Shown here piece by piece: positions 23,058 to 32,609 of a DNA stretch of 44,618 nt. Below the pieces are notes generated by a model, which was not told where the DNA came from, ran no database searches, and saw only the letters and a program-made list of their open reading frames with translations. The DNA is taken from the NCBI GenBank assembly GCA_017515425.1, contig JAFWFU010000035.1, positions 1-44,618 of the forward strand, given 5' to 3'. This stretch comes from Mogibacterium sp. GTDB lineage: Bacteria > Bacillota > Clostridia > Peptostreptococcales > Anaerovoracaceae. Made by a program: the position numbers and the translations under genes. Numbering within the stretch: position 1 is the stretch's first letter; each line of letters starts with the position of its first letter.

Positions 23058-24287
23058 ATGAAGAAGTTTTTAGCACTATTGGTTAGCCTTCTCATGGTAC
23101 TTACATTGCTCGTATCCTGCGGTGGCGGCGGCGACACCACAGGCGGTGGCGAAGAAGAAGGCGGTGGTGAGGAAGGCGCATTGAAGGTCGGTCTCATCAC
23201 ACTGCACGACGAGAACTCCACATATGACAAGAACTTCCTTGACGCTTTCAATGAAAGCTGCTCGAAGCTCGGAGTAGAGGCTATTATCGAGACGAACGTT
23301 CCTGAAGGTCAGGAGTGCTACGATAAGGCTATGGATCTCGTAGACAAGGGCTGCTCTATCATCTTCGCAGACTCATTCGGACATGAGGACTTTATGATTC
23401 AGGCAGCTAAGGAAGCACCAGATGTTCAGTTCTGCCACGCTACAGGCGTAAAGGCTCATACTGAGGGTCTTGCTAACTACCACAATGCATTCGCTGCTAT
23501 CTATGAAGGTCGTTACCTCGCAGGCGTAGTTGCAGGCATGAAGCTCAACGAGATGATTGACGGCGGAACAATTACTGCTGATCAGGCTAAGATGGGCTAT
23601 GTAGGTGCTTATACTTATAACGAAGTAGTATCCGGATACAGCTCATTCTTCCTCGGCGCTAAGAGCGTATGCCCGACTGTTACTATGGACGTAACATTCA
23701 CGGGTTCATGGTATGATGAGACTGCTGAGAAGGAAGGCGCCAATAAGCTTATCCAGAACGGATGCGTACTCATTTCACAGCATGCTGACTCCTTCGGAGC
23801 ACCGACGGCATGTGAGGCAGCAGGCGTTCCTAACGTATCCTACAACGGAAGCACCAAGGCTCAGGGCCCGAATACATACCTCGTATCTTCCAGAATCAAT
23901 TGGTCGCCATACTATGAGTATGCAATCGGACAGGTTCAGAACGGCGGATCTATCGACGCTGATTGGACAGGAACACTTGATACAGGTTCCGTAGAGATTC
24001 TTGAGCTCGGTGATGTAATCGCAGAGGGCACACAGGATAAGCTCGTTGAGGTTGAGGCAGGACTCAAGGACGGTTCTATCCATGTATTCGACGTCAGCAC
24101 ATTCACCATTAAGGGAGAGGCTCTTCCTGATGGATTTGAGGCAGACGTAGACTCCGATCCGGAGTATCAGGCTGATACACCTGCTGTAAGCGGCGGATAT
24201 TTCCACGAATCCGAGTACAGATCTGCTCCTTATTTCCCGACTGCTGATCCTATCGACGGTATCAGCCTGCTCGACACAGCATTCTAA
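23058..24287 (+). CDS. BMP-family substrate-binding lipoprotein (nucleoside ABC transporter)
   Basis: 409 residues. The N-terminus is a lipoprotein signal with lipobox LVSC (Cys21), then a Gly/Glu-rich linker (residues 22-40) and the binding domain. LKVGLITLHDENSTYDKNF, GCSIIFADSFGHED and AAIYEGRYLAGVVAGM fit the PnrA/BmpA family, which binds purine nucleosides or related compounds. It is followed by one ATPase and two permease genes, a complete BmpA-NupABC-type importer. ATG 23058 follows ACAGGAGG. A strong hairpin after the stop probably raises its abundance over the membrane parts. The ligand could be a nucleoside or a purine base. Confidence 0.92.
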   Translation: MKKFLALLVSLLMVLTLLVSCGGGGDTTGGGEEEGGGEEGALKVGLITLHDENSTYDKNFLDAFNESCSKLGVEAIIETNVPEGQECYDKAMDLVDKGCSIIFADSFGHEDFMIQAAKEAPDVQFCHATGVKAHTEGLANYHNAFAAIYEGRYLAGVVAGMKLNEMIDGGTITADQAKMGYVGAYTYNEVVSGYSSFFLGAKSVCPTVTMDVTFTGSWYDETAEKEGANKLIQNGCVLISQHADSFGAPTACEAAGVPNVSYNGSTKAQGPNTYLVSSRINWSPYYEYAIGQVQNGGSIDADWTGTLDTGSVEILELGDVIAEGTQDKLVEVEAGLKDGSIHVFDVSTFTIKGEALPDGFEADVDSDPEYQADTPAVSGGYFHESEYRSAPYFPTADPIDGISLLDTAF

Positions 24288-24320
24288 GACTGTTGGGAAC
24301 ATAAGAATAAATAGCTAATA

Positions 24321-24356
24321 TTTTGACCGGTCTCGCGAGAGTGGGACCGGTCAAAA
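24321..24356 (+). terminator. Hairpin between the binding protein and ATPase genes (attenuator)
   Basis: TTTTGACCGGTC (24321-24332) and GACCGGTCAAAA (24345-24356) are perfect complements, with CTCGCGAG in the loop. It can act as a partial terminator or an mRNA-protecting hairpin. Confidence 0.8.
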
Positions 24357-24397
24357 TTTAAAGAAAGAAGAATCAATATCGGAAGGGGGAGATTATT

Positions 24398-25960
24398 TTG
24401 CAAAATAGCAATACACCCGCTGTTTCGATGAGAAACATCACTAAGACATTCGGGGATGTAGTCGCCAATCACAAGGTCGACCTTGATATTTTCAGAGGTG
24501 AGGTTCTCTCGCTCCTAGGAGAGAACGGTTCGGGAAAGACTACATTGATGAATATGCTTTCCGGCATTTATTATCCGGACGAGGGTGAGATTTTGATAGA
24601 CGGCAAGCCCGTTAAGATTTCATCACCTAAGGATGCGTTTAACTACGGGATCGGCATGATTCACCAGCATTTTAAGCTGGTAAACGTATTTACCGCTGCC
24701 GAAAATATCGTCCTCGGGATGGAAGAGGACTATGAGGGCAAGCATATTCGCAAGGGCAGGCTGGATATAGAGACGCCCTCAGAGCGTATAAGAGAGATTT
24801 GTGACGCCTATGGCTTTGATGTAAATCCTAATCAGAAGGTTTACGATATGTCAGTCTCTCAGAAACAGACAGTCGAAATCGTAAAAGCCCTTTATAGGGG
24901 TGCGGAGATATTGATACTTGATGAGCCTACGGCGGTGCTCACACCGCAGGAGACGGACAAGCTCTTCGCCGTGCTTCGCAATATGAGAGAGGACGGCAAG
25001 GCGATTATCATCATCACGCATAAGCTCCACGAGGTTGAGGCAATTTCAGACAAGGTTGCCGTGCTTCGCAAGGGTGAATTTATCGGAGAACTGATTACAA
25101 AGGAGACCAATGCCCAGGAGATGACCAATATGATGGTCGGGCGTGAGGTCAAGCTTAATATAGACAGACCGGAGCCTAAAAATCCGAAGCCGAGACTTGA
25201 GGTCAGCGGACTTACGGTTAGATCGGACGACGGACTTTTGAAGCTCGACGATGTATCATTTACAGCCAATACGGGCGAAGTGCTCGGAATCGCAGGCATT
25301 TCTGGCTGTGGACAGAAAGAGCTCCTCGAAGCCATATCGGGGCTGCAGGATATTGAGAAGGGTGATGTCATCTATATCAATGATGACGGCTCGAGAGAGA
25401 GCCTCATAGGTGCCAATCCTATCGAGATAGAGAATAAGGGAGTGGCGCTGTCATTCGTTCCCGAGGACAGGCTTGGAATGGGCTTGGTCGGAAATATGGA
25501 CCTCTCGGACAATATGATGCTGAGATCGTTCAGAAAAGGAAAATCAATCTTCACCAACCGCAAGACGCCGAGGAACCTCGCGCAGAAGGTTGTAAACGAC
25601 CTAGAGGTCGTAACTCCGGGAATCAGCACACCGGTCAGAAGGCTTTCCGGTGGTAATGTGCAGAAGGTGCTCGTCGGAAGGGAAATCGAGCGCGCACCGT
25701 CGGTGCTCCTTACCGCCTACGCTGTAAGAGGACTCGACATCAACGCTTCCTATACTATCTACGACTTGATAAATAAGCAGAAGGAGAGGGGCGTTGCAGT
25801 AGTATTTGTCGGTGAGGATTTGGACGTATTGCTTGAGCTATCAGACCGCATTCTCGTTCTCTGCGGCGGCAAGGTGAGCGGCATTATTGACGGCAGGACG
25901 GCTGATAAGAATGAGGTAGGACTGCTTATGACAAGGATCGGAGGTGAGAAGATTGGATAA
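24398..25960 (+). CDS. ABC transporter ATP-binding protein, tandem NBDs (nucleoside/sugar type)
   Basis: 520 residues with two ATPase domains. The TTG start follows GGAAGGGGGAGA. The first domain is intact: Walker A GENGSGKTT near residue 42, signature MSVSQKQ and Walker B ILILDEPTAVLTPQE. The second has a relaxed P-loop GIAGISGCGQKE, signature LSGGNVQKVLVGRE and a poor Walker B (LLTAYAVRGLD lacks the usual DEPT), as in sugar/nucleoside importers of the CUT2/BMP class. It powers uptake with the two permeases encoded downstream. Its end overlaps the first permease start. Confidence 0.93.
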   Translation: MQNSNTPAVSMRNITKTFGDVVANHKVDLDIFRGEVLSLLGENGSGKTTLMNMLSGIYYPDEGEILIDGKPVKISSPKDAFNYGIGMIHQHFKLVNVFTAAENIVLGMEEDYEGKHIRKGRLDIETPSERIREICDAYGFDVNPNQKVYDMSVSQKQTVEIVKALYRGAEILILDEPTAVLTPQETDKLFAVLRNMREDGKAIIIITHKLHEVEAISDKVAVLRKGEFIGELITKETNAQEMTNMMVGREVKLNIDRPEPKNPKPRLEVSGLTVRSDDGLLKLDDVSFTANTGEVLGIAGISGCGQKELLEAISGLQDIEKGDVIYINDDGSRESLIGANPIEIENKGVALSFVPEDRLGMGLVGNMDLSDNMMLRSFRKGKSIFTNRKTPRNLAQKVVNDLEVVTPGISTPVRRLSGGNVQKVLVGREIERAPSVLLTAYAVRGLDINASYTIYDLINKQKERGVAVVFVGEDLDVLLELSDRILVLCGGKVSGIIDGRTADKNEVGLLMTRIGGEKIG

Positions 25961-27062
25961 AAACAAGAAGAAAGAGCCTTTGATTCATATTACTAAACGC
26001 AAGGAAATATCGCGCAGCCGCGAATGGGCTATTCGCTTGGGGAGCATTCTGATAGCTCTCATAGTCTGCGCAATCATCACCACGCTGACGACTCATCTCA
26101 ACCCGCTCAGCGTATATGCTTCAATGTGGGAAGGATCTTTTGGAAGTGAGCGTAAGATGTGGGCGCTCTCCAAGGAGCTCTCCATATTGCTGATGGTTTC
26201 CGTCGCCTTGGCTCCGTCCTTCAAGATGAAGTTCTGGAACCTAGGAGGAGAGGGTCAGGTGCTCGCGGGAGTGCTCGCGACATCAGCCTGCATGATTACC
26301 CTAGGCGGCAAGATAGACAATGCGCCGCTGATACTGATGTCACTTGTAACGGCGTTGATAGCCGGAGCTGTATGGGCTTTCATTCCGGCGTTTTTCAGAG
26401 CCAAATGGAATACCAATGAGACGCTCTTCACCCTTATGATGAACTATGTGGCTACACAGATAGTCGCGTATTTTATCATCAGATGGGAGTCGCCTAAGGG
26501 CTCGGGAAAAGTCGGCATTATCAATTCCAATACGGAAGCCGGCTGGCTGCCATATGTGGCGGGCAAGCAATACCTTCTTGTAGTGCTGGTGGCGATAGTC
26601 GTAACCATTCTCATGTATATCTATCTAAAATATAGCAAACAGGGATATGAGCTTTCCGTAGTAGGTGAGAGTGAAAATACAGCCAGATATGTCGGTATCA
26701 ATGTAGGCAAGGTCATCATGAGGACTCTTATTGTAACCGGTCTCGTATGCGGACTTACGGGCTTCCTGCTGGTAGCTGCCACAGACCATACGATTACCAC
26801 CACTCTCGCGGGAGGCAGGGGCTTCCTCGGAGTCATGGTAGCCTGGCTGGCTCATTTCAACCCGATTGGAATGGTGCTTTCAGGGCTTCTGATAGTATTC
26901 ATGTCCAGAGGTGCGAGTGAAATATCCACCGCCTTCGGGCTCAACCGTTCATTCGGAGACATCATTACAGGAATAATACTGTTCTTCGTAATCGGAAGTG
27001 AATTCTTCATCAACTATAAGGTACATTTCCGCAAATCCGGAAAGGAGGCTGCTGATGCTTAG
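25953..27062 (+). CDS. ABC transporter permease 1 (nucleoside type, BPD_transp_2 family)
   Basis: 369 residues with about 8-10 membrane segments after a short basic N-terminus. TTG at 25953 is preferred because GGAGG lies 8 bases before it; GTG 25944 overlaps that site. KFWNLGGEGQVLAGV near residue 95 and VGESENTARYVGINVGKV near 240 (cytoplasmic coupling loop) are family features. It overlaps the ATPase gene by 8 bases and the next permease gene by 8 bases, a tightly coupled operon. Confidence 0.9.
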   Translation: MDKNKKKEPLIHITKRKEISRSREWAIRLGSILIALIVCAIITTLTTHLNPLSVYASMWEGSFGSERKMWALSKELSILLMVSVALAPSFKMKFWNLGGEGQVLAGVLATSACMITLGGKIDNAPLILMSLVTALIAGAVWAFIPAFFRAKWNTNETLFTLMMNYVATQIVAYFIIRWESPKGSGKVGIINSNTEAGWLPYVAGKQYLLVVLVAIVVTILMYIYLKYSKQGYELSVVGESENTARYVGINVGKVIMRTLIVTGLVCGLTGFLLVAATDHTITTTLAGGRGFLGVMVAWLAHFNPIGMVLSGLLIVFMSRGASEISTAFGLNRSFGDIITGIILFFVIGSEFFINYKVHFRKSGKEAADA

Positions 27063-28047
27063 TTTCTTAATAACATTCATACCGAGAGCAATCGTACAGA
27101 GCGTGCCTCTGCTGCTCGGCTGCGTCGGTGAGACGCTAAATGAAAAATCCGGCAGCCTTAACCTCGGTATACCGGGAGTCATGTATGTAGGCGGCATATC
27201 GGGGGTTATCGGAGCTTTTCTGTATGAACAGAGCGCGGGCGAGAATTTCAACGCCTTCCTCGGAATACTTATTCCTATGCTCTCATGCCTCGTAGGTGCG
27301 CTATTGATGGGACTGCTGTTCTGCTTCCTGACGGTAACGCTGAGGGCAAATCAGAACGTAACGGGACTTGCCATGACTACATTCGGAGTAGGTATCGGTA
27401 ACTTCTTCGGCGGCTCGATTATCAAGCTCACGGGAAGCGACGTTCCGTCAATCACGCTCAGCATAACGAGCAAGGCGTTTACGACAAAGCTGCCGTTTGC
27501 AGCCAGCACAGGGGCTTTCGGCAAGCTGCTTTTGGACTATAGCTTTCTCACCTATGTGGCAATCGCCATAGCCCTGATTACTGCATATGTACTCAGAAAA
27601 ACGAGGCTCGGACTCGAGCTGAGAGCCGTAGGTGAGAATCCCGCTACTGCGGACGCAGCAGGTATCAATATCAACAGATATAAATACTATTCAATCTGCA
27701 TAGGCTGCATGATAGCCGGACTCGGCGGACTCTATTATGTAATGGACTACGCCAGCGGTGTATGGTCTAATGACGCATTCGGAGACAGGGGATGGCTCGC
27801 TATCGCCCTCGTAATATTCTCCGTATGGCGTCCGAATTGGGCGGCTCTTGAGTCGCTTCTCTTCGGCGGACTCTATATCCTATATCTCTATATACCTACG
27901 GGTACGGACTTCGCAGTCAAGGAGCTGTATAAAATGCTGCCTTATATGGCGACCATACTCATGCTCATCTTTATAAGTCTCAAGAACAAGCATGAGAACC
28001 AGCCGCCTGAGGGTCTCGGACTTCCGTATTTCAGAGAGGATAGATAA
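27055..28047 (+). CDS. ABC transporter permease 2 (nucleoside type, BPD_transp_2 family)
   Basis: 330 residues with about 8-10 membrane segments. ATG 27055 lies 6 bases after AAAGGAGG, so the longer frame starting at 26998 is rejected. GETLNEKSGSLNLGIPGVM near residue 25 and AVGENPATADAAGINI near 190 match the second permease of BMP-linked importers. It is the second half of the membrane pore and ends 65 bases before yqeB, which may be read through from the same promoter. Confidence 0.92.
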   Translation: MLSFLITFIPRAIVQSVPLLLGCVGETLNEKSGSLNLGIPGVMYVGGISGVIGAFLYEQSAGENFNAFLGILIPMLSCLVGALLMGLLFCFLTVTLRANQNVTGLAMTTFGVGIGNFFGGSIIKLTGSDVPSITLSITSKAFTTKLPFAASTGAFGKLLLDYSFLTYVAIAIALITAYVLRKTRLGLELRAVGENPATADAAGININRYKYYSICIGCMIAGLGGLYYVMDYASGVWSNDAFGDRGWLAIALVIFSVWRPNWAALESLLFGGLYILYLYIPTGTDFAVKELYKMLPYMATILMLIFISLKNKHENQPPEGLGLPYFREDR

Positions 28048-28112
28048 TCTAATGTCTGAGAAAAAGCAAATTATCGGCTTTTCCAAAAGGCATATAAATA
28101 GGACTTAAAGAA

Positions 28113-28937
28113 TTGAGAAGATCAAACAACTACAAGATTATGATTAGAGGAGCCGGGGATATAGCCACCGGCTCCATTTATAGGCTCTTCAAGGCGGGGT
28201 TCAGACCGATAATCCTTGAGGTTGATAAGCCCTCTGCAATAAGAAGGACTGTCTCTTTTAGTGAAGCCGTTTATGATGAAGTGACGGAAATAGAAGGAGT
28301 CAGGGCGAGGCTCGTCGAGAATTTAAATGAGGCGGTCAAAATCGCCGAGGCTGATGAGCTTCCGATTATAAAGGACGCCGAGGGAAGGACTATATGGGAA
28401 TATGCACCCGACGCTCTTGTCGACGCGATACTTGCTAAGAGAAATCTCGGCACCAATAGGAGCATGGCAGCTCTAACTATAGCACTCGGACCGGGGTTTG
28501 AGGCAGGAGTCGACTGCGATTTTGTCATTGAAACCATGAGAGGACACAACCTCGGGCGCATAATAAAGAGCGGCTCTGCCATGCCGAATACGGGAGTGCC
28601 CGGCGTCATAGCGGGAGTTTCCAGGGAAAGGGTGATATATTCTCCCTCCGCGGGCATTATAAGAAATCTAAGGAAGATAGGTGATGTCGTTCAGGAAGGC
28701 GAGCTAATCGCATATATAGAGGGTGCTGGCGGAATAAGGACAGAGGTCAAAGCCTCAATCTCAGGTCTTTTAAGAGGGCTCATTCGAGAGGGATATGAGG
28801 CTAAAGAAGGCTTCAAGATTGCCGATATAGACCCGAGGCTTGGTGAACATGATAACTGCTTTACCATTTCGGATAAGGCGCGGGCGATAGGAGGCAGCGT
28901 GCTGGAGATAATAACAGCCGATTATATGTCGAAGTAA
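28113..28937 (+). CDS. yqeB: Selenium-dependent molybdenum hydroxylase system protein YqeB
   Basis: 274 residues. MIRGAGDIATGSIYRLFKAGF is the hallmark Rossmann-like N-terminus of the EF2563/YqeB family. LGPGFEAGVDCDFVIETMRGHNLG lies in the middle. A central biotinyl/lipoyl-like segment (GDVVQEGELIAYIEG) and a C-terminal IDPRLGEHDNCFTIS-DKARAIGGSVLE follow. The family maps with selenium-dependent xanthine-dehydrogenase-type hydroxylases, so it should help mature a labile-selenium molybdenum enzyme encoded elsewhere in the genome. The TTG start (28113) has a weak AGGAC site; an in-frame ATG at 28140 is an alternative but has none. Confidence 0.9.
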   Translation: MRRSNNYKIMIRGAGDIATGSIYRLFKAGFRPIILEVDKPSAIRRTVSFSEAVYDEVTEIEGVRARLVENLNEAVKIAEADELPIIKDAEGRTIWEYAPDALVDAILAKRNLGTNRSMAALTIALGPGFEAGVDCDFVIETMRGHNLGRIIKSGSAMPNTGVPGVIAGVSRERVIYSPSAGIIRNLRKIGDVVQEGELIAYIEGAGGIRTEVKASISGLLRGLIREGYEAKEGFKIADIDPRLGEHDNCFTISDKARAIGGSVLEIITADYMSK

Positions 28938-28959
28938 GAAGCTAAATACTTTCACTGAT

Positions 28960-29610
28960 TTAGGTATTCTTGGCGGCGTCGATATAGCTATAGAGCGTAT
29001 ATTTGCTGATACGGAAATGGCTGCTGATTTTATCACCGCTTTTCATAATCAGGAATGCGCCTGAGTCGTTAAGGAATTGGATAGCTTTGATTTTATCCTC
29101 CTTAGTCATATCATATACGGGCTTTCCAACGAGCTTGACAGACTGCTCTATGAGGTCGTCCAGAAGATCGTTGACATTATTCTGAATGCTCTCGGGCATT
29201 ACATCATCGGCTGTTCCCGTAGACGGTGAAATGAGTTGAGAGATTGTCGAGCCAACCTGTTGCAGCATAGTGATGTCGAAGTTGATTGAAAGAACTGCGA
29301 CCACGCTGTTATCGTCACCGCGTATATACATTGTGGAACATTTGAGGTATTTACCGTCACGAGTCTTGATAAGATATGAAAGCTTATCCTCGAAAACGCT
29401 CGGGTCGGCTTTTAGAGCTTCAAGCACAGGGCGGCTTGGACCGTCCCCGAGCTTACGACCGCTCACATGACCATTTTCAATAAAAACTATGCTATTATCT
29501 ATTGCTTTGTTGTGAAGATCATGTATAACGACTTCGCAGTTGGGACCGAAAGTGGCACTTATACCCTTGGCAACCTTGGTTAAATCCTGTACTAAACGCG
29601 GAATAGACAT
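28960..29610 (-). CDS. YheO/DauR-type PAS + HTH transcriptional regulator
   Basis: 216 residues. The first 125 residues form a YheO-like PAS ligand domain (ATFGPNCEVVIHDL, GRKLGDGPSRPV, YLKCSTMYIRGDD). The last 45 are a helix-turn-helix (GAFLIMKSGDKISSHFRI and TLYSYI). Members include DauR, a repressor of D-arginine catabolism. ATG 29610 follows GGAGG. It is divergent from ygeX and the purine cluster, and perfect 15-bp repeats flank the ygeX promoter, so it likely controls that operon. The ligand is unknown; an amino acid such as diaminopropionate is only a guess. Confidence 0.85.
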   Translation of the reverse strand: MSIPRLVQDLTKVAKGISATFGPNCEVVIHDLHNKAIDNSIVFIENGHVSGRKLGDGPSRPVLEALKADPSVFEDKLSYLIKTRDGKYLKCSTMYIRGDDNSVVAVLSINFDITMLQQVGSTISQLISPSTGTADDVMPESIQNNVNDLLDDLIEQSVKLVGKPVYDMTKEDKIKAIQFLNDSGAFLIMKSGDKISSHFRISKYTLYSYIDAAKNT

Positions 29611-29678
29611 GACAGCCTCCGTTTGCTGTTTTGGAATAGCTTAGTGATTATTTTACCAAAATAAAAAAATACTGACAA

Positions 29679-29757
29679 CAAAAAATTATTTAGGCATTTC
29701 TCTTGTAAATACTCAATATTATGCTAAAATAATTATATAAACCAAAAAATTATTTAG
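29679..29757. repeat. 15-bp direct repeat flanking the ygeX promoter
   Basis: CAAAAAATTATTTAG is found at 29679-29693 and 29743-29757, a period of 64 bases, on either side of the -35/-10 boxes. A near copy in the opposite orientation, CTAAAATAATT, begins at 29724 and overlaps the -10 box. This is the layout of a looping or steric repressor site. Confidence 0.7.
29703..29730 (+). promoter_or_regulatory. Promoter of the ygeX operon, extended -10
   Basis: TTGTAA (29703-29708), a 16-base spacer and TAAAAT (29725-29730) preceded by TGC. The leader holds ACATATATGT (29780-29789), a palindrome also found before ygfK. Confidence 0.65.
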
Positions 29758-29810
29758 ATAAAAATGACATATATTTTGTACATATATGTAAAACAGAAAT
29801 CAGGTGAATA

Positions 29811-31028
29811 ATGGAAAACAAAATGAAATGGGTAGACAACCATATGCCGAAAACTGACGATAAGAATCTCTCGATAATGTCGATAGATAATGTAAAGGCG
29901 GCAAGGTCATATCATGTCAGTTTTCCGCAGTATACGGTAACGCCGCTTGTCAGTCTACAGGGCATGGCAAACAGGCTCGGACTCGGCGGTTTATACGTCA
30001 AAGATGAGAGCTACCGCTTTGGGCTAAATGCGTTCAAAGTGCTTGGCGGTTCTTTTGCGATAGCCAAATGCATTGCGGAGGAGCTTGGCAAGGATATTTC
30101 CGAGATGACATATGAATATCTTACCAGCAAGGAGTTCAGAGATGAATTTCCTCAGGTTACGTTCTATACAGCTACTGACGGCAATCATGGCAAGGGTGTT
30201 GCATGGGCAGCTAATAGGCTAGGGCAGAAGGCTGTCGTGAGAATGCCTAAGGGAACAACTCCGAGAAGGTTTCACAGCATTGCCGCCGAAGGAGCCGAAG
30301 TTACCATTGAAGAGCTCAATTATGACGACTGTGTAAGGAAGGCTGCAAGAGAGGCGGCGGAGTCAAATCATGGTATAATGGTACAGGACACGGCATGGGA
30401 AGGCTATGAGAAGATTCCTTCATGGATAATGCAGGGATATGGCACCATGGCAGATGAAGTCCTCCAGCAGTTCGATGCAATGGGAATGATGAGACCTACT
30501 CATGTATTCATTCAGGCTGGCGTGGGATCGCTCGCTGCCGCAGTAGTCGGATACCTTTACAATGTATACAAGGACAATCCTCCTAAATTTATAATAATGG
30601 AAGCCGAATCCGCTGCCTGCCTCTACAAAGGGGCAGAGGCGGGGGACGGTGAGCCGAGGAAGGTAGGCGGAGATATGCCTACCATTATGGCAGGTCTTGC
30701 CTGCGGAGAGCCCAATACAATCGGATGGGATATTCTCAGAAATCATGTAACGGCGTTTATCGCAGCGCAGAACAGCGTTGCCGCCAGGGGCATGAGAATG
30801 TTTGCGGTACCGGTCAAAGGAGATACTGTAATTATTTCCGGGGAGAGCGGCGCCATTGGAATGGGAGTTGTATCAAATATAATGGAGAGGGAAGAATACA
30901 AAGACCTTAGAGACTATCTCGAGCTCGGGAAAAACAGCAAGGTTCTTCTCTTCTCAACAGAGGGCAATACGGATCCGGATAGATTCCGAGATGCTGTATG
31001 GGACGGCGCGTACAACGACCTGGTATAA
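29811..31028 (+). CDS. ygeX: Diaminopropionate ammonia-lyase
   Basis: 405 residues, normal for DAL. ATG 29811 follows CAGGTGA. PLP-lysine is Lys76 in RFGLNAFKVLGG. ATDGNHGKGVAWAANRLG is the Asn loop, QAGVGSLAAAVVGYL the phosphate loop, and VKDESYRFGL the N-terminal motif. It converts 2,3-diaminopropionate to pyruvate and two ammonia in the cytosol. In E. coli ygeX stands with ygeW-ygeY-yqeA-ssnA-ygfK, as here, and this group is linked to anaerobic purine/urate degradation, where 2,3-diaminopropionate is a proposed intermediate. It heads the operon. Confidence 0.95.
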   Translation: MENKMKWVDNHMPKTDDKNLSIMSIDNVKAARSYHVSFPQYTVTPLVSLQGMANRLGLGGLYVKDESYRFGLNAFKVLGGSFAIAKCIAEELGKDISEMTYEYLTSKEFRDEFPQVTFYTATDGNHGKGVAWAANRLGQKAVVRMPKGTTPRRFHSIAAEGAEVTIEELNYDDCVRKAAREAAESNHGIMVQDTAWEGYEKIPSWIMQGYGTMADEVLQQFDAMGMMRPTHVFIQAGVGSLAAAVVGYLYNVYKDNPPKFIIMEAESAACLYKGAEAGDGEPRKVGGDMPTIMAGLACGEPNTIGWDILRNHVTAFIAAQNSVAARGMRMFAVPVKGDTVIISGESGAIGMGVVSNIMEREEYKDLRDYLELGKNSKVLLFSTEGNTDPDRFRDAVWDGAYNDLV

Positions 31029-31130
31029 GAAAGATAAAACAAAACTCCTTAACATATTAAACTCAAAACCACTTAGTCAATTATCACTAAACTATTGTAA
31101 ACGCATTTTAAGCGTAGAAAGGAAGCAGAA

Positions 31131-32531
31131 ATGGCACCGGATTATGAACTCATTAAAAAGACCGCAGAGGGTTATCAGAAGGATCTCACGGCGTTCCTTC
31201 GCGCAATGATCTCTCACCCTTCGGAAAGCTGCGAAGAGGGAGAGGTAGTTGCCTGTATCAAGGCTGAAATGGAGAAGCTCGGCTATGACAAGGTAGAGGT
31301 AGACGGGCTCGGAAACGTAATCGGCTGGATGGGCGAGGGCGACAAGATTATCGCTATCGACTCCCATATAGATACGGTAGGTATCGGAAATATAAACAAT
31401 TGGGAAAAGGATCCCTATGAAGGATATGAGACGGACGATATTATTTACGGGCGCGGCGGCTCCGACCAGGAGGGCGGAATGGCGAGTGCCGTATATGGTG
31501 CCAAGATTATGAAGGAGCTCGGACTCATTCCCGAGGGATATAAAATCATGGTCGTTGGCTCAGTTCAGGAAGAGGACTGCGACGGAATGTGCTGGCAGTA
31601 TATTGTGAACAAATACTTCAGCGGGCCTGAGGACGCAAGATCAAAAATCGAGTTCGTAATCTCCACAGAGCCTACGGATGGAGGTGTTTACAGAGGACAC
31701 CGCGGACGTATGGAAATCCGCGTAGACGTAAAGGGCATTTCTTGCCATGGGTCCGCTCCTGAGAGGGGAGACAATGCTATTTACAAAATGGCTGACATCT
31801 TGCAGGACGTAAGAGCTCTGAATGAAAACGGCTGCGGCGCTGATGATGAGATCAAGGGCCTCGTAAAAATGCTGGAGCCTGAATTCAATCCTGATCACTA
31901 TGAGGACGCGAGATTCCTCGGAAGGGGAACCTGCACCACATCACAGATTTTCTTCACCTCTCCTTCGAGATGTGCCGTTGCTGATTCCTGCGCTATCTCC
32001 ATAGACCGCAGAATGACAGCCGGAGAGACTTGGGATAGCTGCCTCGAGGAAATCAGACAGCTCCCCGCTGTTAAGAAATACGGTGATGATGTCGAAGTTA
32101 GCATGTATATGTATGACAGACCTTCATGGACGGGCGAGGTATATGAGACTGAATGCTATTTCCCGACATGGATCAACAATGGCGAGGCTGCACATGTTAA
32201 GGCTCTCGTAGAGGCTCACAAGGCTATGTACGGAGATGAGAGAATCGGAGCGCCTTCCTCAATGTCGACGAGGACGGGAAGACCGCTGCTCGACAAATGG
32301 ACATTCTCAACTAACGGAGTATCCATTCAGGGAAGATACGGCATTCCTTGCGTCGGATTCGGACCGGGTGCTGAGTCACAGGCACATGCGCCAAATGAAA
32401 TCACATGGAAGCAGGATCTTGTAACATGCGCGGCGCTGTATGCGGCAGCATGCAATCAGTATCCGAATTACGAGAAGATTGATGACATCACTACTTTCCG
32501 CCAGGGAAGCACGGATAATGACATCAAATAA
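31131..32531 (+). CDS. ygeY: M20-family hydrolase YgeY (selenium/purine metabolism-linked)
   Basis: 466 residues of the M20/ArgE zinc-peptidase fold. Metal-ligand segments are [11 protein letters not shown] (His78, Asp80 region), [15 protein letters not shown] (Asp) and QEEDCDGM with the catalytic Glu. [27 protein letters not shown] marks the dimerisation domain. ATG 31131 follows GAAAGGAAG. It belongs to the YgeY family rather than general deacetylases, and its place between ygeX and ygeW supports a hydrolytic step on an N-substituted amino acid in purine ring breakdown. The exact substrate is unproven here. Confidence 0.92.
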   Translation: MAPDYELIKKTAEGYQKDLTAFLRAMISHPSESCEEGEVVACIKAEMEKLGYDKVEVDGLGNVIGWMGEGDKIIAIDSHIDTVGIGNINNWEKDPYEGYETDDIIYGRGGSDQEGGMASAVYGAKIMKELGLIPEGYKIMVVGSVQEEDCDGMCWQYIVNKYFSGPEDARSKIEFVISTEPTDGGVYRGHRGRMEIRVDVKGISCHGSAPERGDNAIYKMADILQDVRALNENGCGADDEIKGLVKMLEPEFNPDHYEDARFLGRGTCTTSQIFFTSPSRCAVADSCAISIDRRMTAGETWDSCLEEIRQLPAVKKYGDDVEVSMYMYDRPSWTGEVYETECYFPTWINNGEAAHVKALVEAHKAMYGDERIGAPSSMSTRTGRPLLDKWTFSTNGVSIQGRYGIPCVGFGPGAESQAHAPNEITWKQDLVTCAALYAAACNQYPNYEKIDDITTFRQGSTDNDIK

Positions 32532-32609
32532 GAGGATAACAAATATTCACCAGAGTGCATTGAGTATGATATACAAACCATTTCACCATTAAAAAACACG
32601 GAGGAAACT

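Noticed and set aside
25701-25745. Disabling mutation in the second Walker B of the ABC ATPase
   Set aside because: Degenerate second ATPase sites are normal in CUT2/BMP-type importers, so this is not evidence of a broken gene.
28938-28959. Terminator between yqeB and the convergent YheO-like gene
   Set aside because: Only a weak AATAC/GTATT pairing is seen, without a usable stem or T run.
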